Of a stretch of 55,208 nt of DNA, positions 49,311 through 55,208 are shown piece after piece. Made by a program: the position numbers and the translations under genes. Every line of letters begins with the position of its first letter. Within the stretch, counting starts at the first letter, position 1. The notes below the pieces were generated by a model. The model made no database searches. It saw only the letters and a list, made by a program, of their open reading frames with translations, and was not told the DNA's origin. This stretch comes from Polymorphobacter sp. (lineage in GTDB: Bacteria > Pseudomonadota > Alphaproteobacteria > Sphingomonadales > Sphingomonadaceae), in assembly GCF_025362435.1 (NCBI RefSeq), contig NZ_JANYGL010000103.1:1-55208 (forward strand), given 5' to 3'.

Positions 49311-51319
49311 TATTCCGCCGCCTCGAGCTGGGGTTCGTCGGCGTTGACGATCTGGTCGACGCACTCAGCCATCGTCGCGCTGGCGCGGGCAATCGCGTTG
49401 GTCAGGTAGAAGTTGTTGATCGGCAAGGTGAACGGCCCCGACGGCGCGGGGGCGCCCGACGCTTGCGGTGCGGTCCACACCGCCGGTGCGGGTCCATCGC
49501 TCGCGAATTGCGGCCATTCGGCTGCGATTCGCGTCCGCAGCGCGCGGAGGTTGTCGTACGGCAGCGCGTGTCCGAGGACCGCCGACAGCGCGCGGAAGAT
49601 CGTCCAGTCCTCGCGTGCCTCGCCCGGCGGGAAGGCCGCGCGCGCGCCGCGCTGGACACGGCCCTCGAGGTTGACCCACGTCCCCGACTTCTCGGTGTAG
49701 GCGGCAGCGGGGAGGATGACGTCGGCGGTCCGCACGCCGCGGTCGCCGTGGTGGCCGATATAGACGGTGAAGCCGCCCGATACCTCGACCTCGTCGACGC
49801 CGAGGTTGAACAGCAGCTTGGGCGGGCTCGCAGCGAGTGCCGCCATGCCGCCGTCGGTAACGAAGCCGATCTCGAGCGCGCCGACGCGCGACGCGGCGGT
49901 GTGGAGCAGGTTGACGCCGTTCCAGCCGTCGCGAACCAAGTTGTGTTCGGCGACCAGCGCATGCACCGCGCCGAGGCTGCCCATTCCGCCGGTTCCGACG
50001 ATCACCGCCGGGCGCTCGGCGCTGGCGAGAGCATCGACCACCGCCTGCGGCAGATTGCCGAGCACGCTCGCGTCGTCGCCGAGCTGTGTCACCGGATAGG
50101 TCAGGTCGATATCGGGCCCGAGATTGAAAACCTTCGCCCCGCCGCGGCGGACCGCCTTGCGGATGCGCGTGTTGACCAGCGGGGCCTCCCAGCGCGGATT
50201 GGTCCCGACGAGCAGGATGACGTCGGCGCGCTCGATCTGGGCGAGACCGGTGTTGAACAGGTAATGCGAGCGGTCGGCGACGGGGATCGCGGCGCCGTCG
50301 ACCCGGCATTCGTGGCGGTTCGACCCGATCGTGCCGAGCAGGTCCTTGAGCGCGACCATCGACTCGACGTCGCACAGATTGCCCGCGACCGCGGCGATGT
50401 CGTTACCTGCAACCCCGCCAAGCGCGGTCTTGATCGCATCGAATGCCTGTGCCCACGACGCCTTCTGCAGCTTGCCGCCGATACGGACGTACGGCGTGTC
50501 GAGCCGCCCGCGCTGGAGGCCGTCGACGGCGAAGCGCGTGACGTCGCTCGCCCATTCCTCGTTGACGTCGTCGTTGATCCGCGGCGTCACGCGCATCACC
50601 GCGGCGCCGCGGGTGTGGACGACGATGTTGGTCCCGATCGCGTCCATGACGTCGATCGATTCAGTCTTCTTGAGCTCCCACGGCCGCGCCTCGAACGCGT
50701 ACGGCTTCGACGTCAGCGCGCCGACGGGGCACAAGTCGATGACATTGCCCGACAGTTCCGAACGCACCGCGCCTTCGAGGTACGACGTGATCTGCATGTT
50801 CTCGCCGCGCCCGATCGCACCGATCTCCTCGACCCCGGCAACTTCCTCGGCGAAGCGGACGCAGCGCGTGCAGTGAATGCACCGCGTCATCACGGTCTTG
50901 ATCAGCGGGCCCATGTACTTCTCGGTCACCGCGCGCTTGTTCTCGTGATAGCGCGAGTGGCCCTTGCCGTACGCCAGCGCCTGGTCCTGGAGGTCGCATT
51001 CGCCGCCCTGGTCGCAGATCGGGCAGTCGAGCGGGTGGTTGATCAGGAGGAACTCCATCACCCCCTCGCGCGCCTTCTTGGTCTTCGCCGAGGTCGTCGA
51101 CACGACCATCTTGTCGGCAGCAGGAAGCGCGCACGACGCCTGCGGCTTCGGCGGCCCGGGCGAGACATCGACGAGGCACATCCGGCAGTTACCGGCGATG
51201 CTCAAGCGCTCGTGGTAGCAGAAGCGCGGAATCTCGGCCCCCGCAGCCTCGCACGCCTGCATGACGGTGGCCCCGGCGGGAACCTCAACTTCGATGCCGT
51301 CGACGGTGAGTTTAGGCAT
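49310..51319 (-). CDS. nuoG: NADH-quinone oxidoreductase subunit G
   Basis: Large peripheral subunit, 669 residues. The N-terminal part has a [2Fe-2S] ferredoxin domain (ERFCYHERL-like region with CRMCLVD), then [18 protein letters not shown], then [10 protein letters not shown] for the [4Fe-4S] clusters. The molybdopterin-oxidoreductase-like rest is short, as is usual in alphaproteobacteria. ATG 51319 directly follows the stop of an unrecognised 91-residue gene (TAG then ATG). Confidence 0.96.
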   Translation of the reverse strand: MPKLTVDGIEVEVPAGATVMQACEAAGAEIPRFCYHERLSIAGNCRMCLVDVSPGPPKPQASCALPAADKMVVSTTSAKTKKAREGVMEFLLINHPLDCPICDQGGECDLQDQALAYGKGHSRYHENKRAVTEKYMGPLIKTVMTRCIHCTRCVRFAEEVAGVEEIGAIGRGENMQITSYLEGAVRSELSGNVIDLCPVGALTSKPYAFEARPWELKKTESIDVMDAIGTNIVVHTRGAAVMRVTPRINDDVNEEWASDVTRFAVDGLQRGRLDTPYVRIGGKLQKASWAQAFDAIKTALGGVAGNDIAAVAGNLCDVESMVALKDLLGTIGSNRHECRVDGAAIPVADRSHYLFNTGLAQIERADVILLVGTNPRWEAPLVNTRIRKAVRRGGAKVFNLGPDIDLTYPVTQLGDDASVLGNLPQAVVDALASAERPAVIVGTGGMGSLGAVHALVAEHNLVRDGWNGVNLLHTAASRVGALEIGFVTDGGMAALAASPPKLLFNLGVDEVEVSGGFTVYIGHHGDRGVRTADVILPAAAYTEKSGTWVNLEGRVQRGARAAFPPGEAREDWTIFRALSAVLGHALPYDNLRALRTRIAAEWPQFASDGPAPAVWTAPQASGAPAPSGPFTLPINNFYLTNAIARASATMAECVDQIVNADEPQLEAAE

Positions 51320-51595
51320 CTACAAGTCCTGAATTTCTTCGCGGCGGATCAGGTTCCACTGCTTGGTGAGGTTTCCGCGCATACGAATCGAAAACCCATG
51401 TTCGCGAACGAGGTGGATCGCGACAGATATGTTCTTGGTCAGAATTGCATTCTCGAGCTTGTGCCTCTCTGATCCGATCGCAGGATCAGCCAAACGATAG
51501 AACCCTTGCTCGTCTGCGTCCGGGAAATAATGCTCAAGCATCCCGGCGTGCTCACCGTTTTCGTGCCGACGCACGCGATGGGGAGTTGTTATCAT
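51320..51595 (-). CDS. Unrecognised 91-residue protein between nuoF and nuoG
   Basis: No family is recognised. The product is small, charged and probably cytoplasmic: HAGMLEHYFPDADEQGFYRL, then KLENAILTKNISVAIHLVRE and a basic end (GNLTKQWNLIRREEIQDL). There is no Cys and no membrane helix. ATG 51595 is chosen because GGAGGG lies five bases upstream; an in-frame GTG at 51622 and an ATG at 51607 are alternatives. Its stop is the base before nuoG's ATG, so ribosomes finishing it could feed nuoG. It lacks the Cys motifs of any complex I subunit or known assembly factor. Confidence 0.65.
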   Translation of the reverse strand: MITTPHRVRRHENGEHAGMLEHYFPDADEQGFYRLADPAIGSERHKLENAILTKNISVAIHLVREHGFSIRMRGNLTKQWNLIRREEIQDL

Positions 51596-51670
51596 TGGTC
51601 CCTCCATCTCACACACGTGCACGAAGCCCGTGCAAGCAAAGCGCTTAGTCGTAGCACATGCGACATTGAC

Positions 51671-52114
51671 TCACGCATGAGCTGATAATCCAACTTTTAT
51701 GAGCTTCTGCAGTCTGGCAGAGTAATGTTTGCAGTACTTCTCGCCGACACCCGATAAATATTCGCTATGATATCCAACTTGAGACTTAATAGCACTGTCC
51801 CAATACGGATCAGTTGGCGCCAGTAAGAGAACTTCTTCTGCGGCATACAACATGCGCGATACAAACCACTCGTATCTTTCGTACTGATCTGCATCGCTTT
51901 CAACATCTACAGCCCTAGCAAGTGCTGGATTTTCAAAAGCCATTTCCAAATACTTTTCCCAAGCCGCTCGCGCAGATACCTCTCTATCGCGACGATTTTC
52001 GAAATACTTAGCAAAAATCGTCGACAGAAATGCTAAGGCGGCAACGATCGCCGAGGCGCCTGCAGCATAGTCACGAAAATCTGTTGCCGCAGGCATTGTG
52101 CTAGGTGGACTCAT
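51671..52114 (-). CDS. Unrecognised low-GC membrane protein between nuoF and nuoG
   Basis: A 147-residue protein with one N-terminal helix (about residues 17-35, AGASAIVAALAFLSTIFA) followed by a basic stretch (ENRRDREVSARAAW) and a helical acidic/aromatic domain (DADQYERYEWFVSRMLYAAEE). It resembles many small one-pass proteins of unknown function found near defence or regulatory loci, but no family is recognised. Composition is markedly AT-rich for the window: 24 of 60 bases are G or C in 51721-51780, against 43 of 60 in 52921-52980 of nuoF. The ATG at 52114 lies 11 bases after nuoF. Signs of transfer. Confidence 0.65.
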   Translation of the reverse strand: MSPPSTMPAATDFRDYAAGASAIVAALAFLSTIFAKYFENRRDREVSARAAWEKYLEMAFENPALARAVDVESDADQYERYEWFVSRMLYAAEEVLLLAPTDPYWDSAIKSQVGYHSEYLSGVGEKYCKHYSARLQKLIKVGLSAHA

Positions 52115-52125
52115 AGCGGCACGAC

Positions 52126-53433
52126 CTACTCCGCCGCCTGCAACATCGCCGGGACCTGGACGAAGCCCTTGCGCTTGGCGATCCGTGCTTCGACCTCCGG
52201 CCGGAAGTGGCGGATGAGGCCCTGGATCGGCCATGCCGCGGCGTCGCCGAGGGCGCAGATCGTGTGGCCCTCGATCTCGGTGGTGACTTCGAGGAGGAGG
52301 TCGATTTCGTGATATTCGGCCTCGCCGGTGACGAGGCGTTCCATCACGCGCCACATCCAGCCGGTGCCCTCGCGGCACGGGGTGCACTGGCCGCAGCTTT
52401 CGTGCTTGTAGAAGTAGCTGAGCCGGGCGATCGCGCGGACGACGTCGGTCGACTTGTCCATGACGATGATCGCGGCGGTGCCGAGCCCTGACTTCAGGTC
52501 CTTGAGCGCGTCGAAGTCCATCGGGCAGTCGATGATCTGGTGCGCGGGGACGAGCGGGACCGACGAACCGCCGGGGATAACCGCGAGGAGGTTGTCCCAG
52601 CCGCCGCGGATGCCGCCGCAATGCGTGTCGATCAGCTCGCGGAACGGCACCGACATCGCGTCTTCGACGACGCACGGCTTGTTCACGTGGCCGCTGATCT
52701 GGAACAGCTTGGTGCCCTCGTTCTTTGGGCGGCCGATCGCGGCGAACCACGCCGCGCCGCGCCGCAGGATCGTCGGCGCGACGGCGATCGATTCGACGTT
52801 GTTGACCGTCGTCGGGTTGCCGTAGAGGCCCGCGCCCGCCGGGAACGGCGGCTTGAGGCGCGGCTGGCCCTTCTTGCCCTCGAGCGATTCGAGCATCGCG
52901 GTTTCCTCGCCGCAGATGTACGCGCCCGCGCCGCGGTGAACGAAGACGTCGAAGTCGTAGCCCGTCCCGCACGCGTTCCTGCCGACGAGCCCGGCGGCGT
53001 AGGCCTCGGCAACGGCGGCGAACAGCGTCTCGGCCTCGCGGACATATTCGCCGCGGACGTAGATGTACGCCGCCGACGCGCGCATCGCGAAGCCGGCGAT
53101 CAGCGCGCCCTCGATCAATTTGTGCGGATCGTGGCGGATGATCTCGCGGTCCTTGCACGACCCCGGCTCGGATTCGTCGGCGTTGATGACGAGGTAGCTC
53201 GGGCGGCCGGGCTTGGGCTCCTTCGGCATGAAGCTCCACTTCATCCCCGTCGGGAACCCTGCCCCGCCGCGCCCGCGCAGCCCGCTCGCCTTCATCACGT
53301 CGATGATCGCGTCGGGGCCGCCCGCCATCAGTTCCTTGGTGTCGGCCCAGTCGCCACGCTTGCGCGCCGCCTCGAGGCCCCACGGCTGGAAGCCGTAGAG
53401 GTTGGTAAAAATGCGGTCTTTGTCTTCAAGCAC
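52126..53433 (-). CDS. nuoF: NADH-quinone oxidoreductase subunit F
   Basis: NADH-binding subunit with FMN and the N3 cluster, 435 residues. [15 protein letters not shown] binds [16 protein letters not shown]-like [12 protein letters not shown] follows, and [12 protein letters not shown] with the later Cys of [12 protein letters not shown] hold the [4Fe-4S] cluster. The start is GTG 53433, eight bases inside the nuoE end. Confidence 0.97.
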   Translation of the reverse strand: MLEDKDRIFTNLYGFQPWGLEAARKRGDWADTKELMAGGPDAIIDVMKASGLRGRGGAGFPTGMKWSFMPKEPKPGRPSYLVINADESEPGSCKDREIIRHDPHKLIEGALIAGFAMRASAAYIYVRGEYVREAETLFAAVAEAYAAGLVGRNACGTGYDFDVFVHRGAGAYICGEETAMLESLEGKKGQPRLKPPFPAGAGLYGNPTTVNNVESIAVAPTILRRGAAWFAAIGRPKNEGTKLFQISGHVNKPCVVEDAMSVPFRELIDTHCGGIRGGWDNLLAVIPGGSSVPLVPAHQIIDCPMDFDALKDLKSGLGTAAIIVMDKSTDVVRAIARLSYFYKHESCGQCTPCREGTGWMWRVMERLVTGEAEYHEIDLLLEVTTEIEGHTICALGDAAAWPIQGLIRHFRPEVEARIAKRKGFVQVPAMLQAAE

Positions 53434-54079
53434 CGGCGGTCTCCAGCAGCGACGTCGGCCCGCCCTCGGGGCAGCTCGCCTGCCGCCCGATCGCCGAGCC
53501 GGTCTTCGGCGTTTCGCCGCGGGCGAGCGCGTCGAGCAGCGCGGTCATGCTGGTATAGTCGAGATCCTCGTAATTGTCGGCGTTGATCTGGACCATCGGC
53601 GCGTTGGCGCAAGCGCCGAGGCACTCGACCTCGGACAGCGTGAACAGCTTGTCGTCGGTGGTGCCGCCCTTGACCAGGCCCTTGTCCTTGCACGCCTTGA
53701 GCAGGTCGTCCGAGCCGCGCAGCATGCACGGCGTCGTCCCGCAGACCTGGACCAGATAGCGTCCGATCGGCTTCAGATTATACATCGTGTAGAAGGTCGC
53801 GACCTCGTAGGCGCGCATGTACGGCATGCCGATCTGGCCGGCGACATACTCGATCACCGGCACCGGCAGCCATGATGAGCCGGTCGTCGCGCCCATCTGC
53901 TCCTGCGCGAGCCACAGCAGCGGCATGATCGCCGAATGGCGGCGGGTCTCGGGGTAGCGGGCGAGAATGACCGTGACTTGCTCGGCGTTGGCGGCGGTCC
54001 ACGCGAAGTCGCTAAACTCGCGTGGACGGGAGGCTTCGCGGCGGGCGGTGGTCGTGGGGCTGTAGGTGGCGGTGGTCAT
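53426..54079 (-). CDS. nuoE: NADH-quinone oxidoreductase subunit E
   Basis: Thioredoxin-fold subunit carrying the [2Fe-2S] cluster N1a, 217 residues. The four ligands are in CGTTPCML and CLGACANAP. The N-terminal 30 residues ([17 protein letters not shown]) are a polar extension. ATG 54079 overlaps the stop of the small secreted-protein gene by four bases (ATGA). Confidence 0.97.
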   Translation of the reverse strand: MTTATYSPTTTARREASRPREFSDFAWTAANAEQVTVILARYPETRRHSAIMPLLWLAQEQMGATTGSSWLPVPVIEYVAGQIGMPYMRAYEVATFYTMYNLKPIGRYLVQVCGTTPCMLRGSDDLLKACKDKGLVKGGTTDDKLFTLSEVECLGACANAPMVQINADNYEDLDYTSMTALLDALARGETPKTGSAIGRQASCPEGGPTSLLETAGA

Positions 54080-54387
54080 TTCGTAACGTTCCGCATCAGT
54101 AGTGTATTATACTCGGGCAAACTTATGTAGCATCCCACGCGAGCTTCGACCTGGTTAGTTACTTTCAATTCCATGTTCCAAGCAATTGCGCCGGCGGACG
54201 ATTGAAAGCGCTTCCAAACGCAACCCGTAGCCTGGTCCAGCAAGAACAGACCTTCGCTGCTCGTGAAAAGAGAATAGCGCGGAAAAGGCCCACTTGCCTG
54301 CCCGAAGGCCTGAACTGGGTCCGCTGCCGCACCTACTGAAACCGTCGATAGAAGAGCGACCAGCGCAAGTCGCGCGGCTTTCCTCAT
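54076..54387 (-). CDS. Small predicted secreted protein between nuoD and nuoE
   Basis: A 103-residue protein with a typical signal peptide ([20 protein letters not shown], cleavage likely after AAA or ADP). The mature part is short: [21 protein letters not shown], then WKRF and WNMELKV, a strand-loop-strand pattern like that in small exported proteins in which LLDxxTG-x-x-W recurs. Two Cys residues (CVW and GCYIS) could form a disulfide. No family is recognised. It overlaps nuoD and nuoE by ATGA on both sides, so it is translated as part of the nuo messenger. A periplasmic product here is unexpected because complex I has no periplasmic subunit. Confidence 0.7.
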   Translation of the reverse strand: MRKAARLALVALLSTVSVGAAADPVQAFGQASGPFPRYSLFTSSEGLFLLDQATGCVWKRFQSSAGAIAWNMELKVTNQVEARVGCYISLPEYNTLLMRNVTK

Positions 54388-55208
54388 CGGTCGACCTCCC
54401 CAAACACGATGTCGAGCGATCCCAGCACCGCCGGGGCATCCGCCAGCATGTGACCCTTGCACAGGAAGTCCATCGCTTGCAGGTGCGAGAACCCGGTCGC
54501 GCGGATGTGGCAGCGGTACGGTTTGTTGGTCCCGTCGGCGACCATGTAGATGCCGAACTCGCCCTTGGGGCTTTCGGTCGCGACATAGACCTCACCCGCG
54601 GGGACGTGGAAGCCCTCGGTATAGAGCTTGAAGTGATGGATCAGCGCCTCCATCGAGCGCTTCATCTCGCCGCGCTGCGGCGGCACGACCTTGCGGTCGA
54701 TGCTGGCGTGGCGGCCGGCGGGCATCTGCGCGACGCACTGCTTGATGATGCGGATCGACTGCCGCATCTCCTCCATGCGGACCATGAAGCGGTCGTAGCA
54801 GTCGCCGTGGTGGCCGACGATGACGTCGAACTCCATCTTGTCATAGACTTCGTAAGGCTGCGACTTGCGCAGGTCCCACGCGACGCCGCTGGCGCGGAGG
54901 CATGGGCCGGAGAAGCCCCACGCGATCGCATCGGCCTGGTTGATCACGCCGATATCGACGTTGCGCTGCTTGAAGATGCGGTTGTCGGCGACGAGGCCCT
55001 GCACGTCGTCCAAGTGCTTGAGATACTGGTCGGCCCACGCGTCGATGTCGCCGAGCAGCCCGTCGGGAAGGTCCTGATGGACCCCGCCGGGGCGGAAATA
55101 CGCCGCGTGGAAGCGCGCGCCCGAGACCCGCTCATAAAAGCCGAGCAGCTTCTCGCGCTCCTCGAACAGCCAGATGATCGGCGTCATCGCGCCGACGTCC
55201 ATCGCGTG
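54384..55208 (-). CDS. nuoD: NADH-quinone oxidoreductase subunit D, 5' end beyond the window
   Basis: The 49-kDa-type subunit that forms the quinone site with NuoB. 274 residues are visible up to the window edge, about two-thirds of a usual 400. The N-terminal part, including the conserved HGxL/His pair, is missing. Visible signatures include [19 protein letters not shown] and [12 protein letters not shown], with the C-terminal [15 protein letters not shown]-type ending (here [13 protein letters not shown]). The stop overlaps the following small gene by ATGA. Confidence 0.96.
   Translation of the reverse strand, partial: HAMDVGAMTPIIWLFEEREKLLGFYERVSGARFHAAYFRPGGVHQDLPDGLLGDIDAWADQYLKHLDDVQGLVADNRIFKQRNVDIGVINQADAIAWGFSGPCLRASGVAWDLRKSQPYEVYDKMEFDVIVGHHGDCYDRFMVRMEEMRQSIRIIKQCVAQMPAGRHASIDRKVVPPQRGEMKRSMEALIHHFKLYTEGFHVPAGEVYVATESPKGEFGIYMVADGTNKPYRCHIRATGFSHLQAMDFLCKGHMLADAPAVLGSLDIVFGEVDR

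Overview
The window is GC-rich chromosomal DNA from an alphaproteobacterium, most likely a member of Sphingomonadales. The evidence is a PEPxxWA-CTERM-like tail on an exported protein, a DUF1467 protein beside an RNase J gene, a short editing-domain-free prolyl-tRNA synthetase, a GTTC-N7-GTTC SOS box in front of lexA, and the order ppiD-trpE-trpG-trpD-trpC-moaC-moeA-lexA-comEC-gltX-gltA. I cannot name the genus. Almost everything is ordinary housekeeping DNA. The unusual material sits in small insertions and intergenic repeats.

Region 1 (1-8.2 kb): the 3' end of era (+), then a minus-strand block with a TDT-family exporter translationally coupled to a LysR regulator, a SnoaL-like protein, lolD-lolC and proS. 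A gap of about 0.5 kb follows. It holds a probable small structured RNA with a perfect terminator, then a plus-strand PEP-CTERM-like exported protein.

Region 2 (8.2-16.1 kb): pyrG, an unrecognised protein on the opposite strand, an MHS-type MFS permease, secG, an orphan GAF/HisKA_2 histidine kinase, an ArsB-like permease and tpiA.

Region 3 (16.1-29.8 kb): a PpiD-like foldase gene leads into trpE. The trpE-G-D-C series is interrupted twice by genes on the opposite strand: a VapBC-type toxin-antitoxin pair between trpE and trpG, and an alpha/beta hydrolase between trpD and trpC. Tightly overlapping trpC-moaC-moeA lead to lexA, whose promoter and SOS box lie in the 3' end of moeA. A 1.2-kb non-coding stretch of roughly 315-bp tandem repeats separates lexA from comEC.

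Region 4 (29.8-41.6 kb): gltX-gltA (+), a two-domain nucleotidyltransferase/CDP-alcohol-transferase-like membrane protein (-), a long Ala-rich coiled-coil membrane protein (+), a DctA-type symporter, a DUF1467 protein, RNase J, coaX and birA.

Region 5 (41.6-55.2 kb): the complex I operon on the minus strand, read nuoD(partial)-x-E-F-y-z-G-H-I-J-K-L-M-N, continuing toward birA-coaX-rnj-DUF1467. Three unrecognised genes (x, y, z) lie between canonical nuo genes. x is a small predicted secreted protein overlapping both neighbours by ATGA. y is a low-GC one-pass membrane protein. The stop of z abuts the nuoG start. These, the candidate RNA and the tandem repeat block are the most interesting items. 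Two families of intergenic inverted repeats (A: GTCATCCCCGCGAAGGCGGG-like; B: GGGGAGGGGGACC-like) recur throughout.
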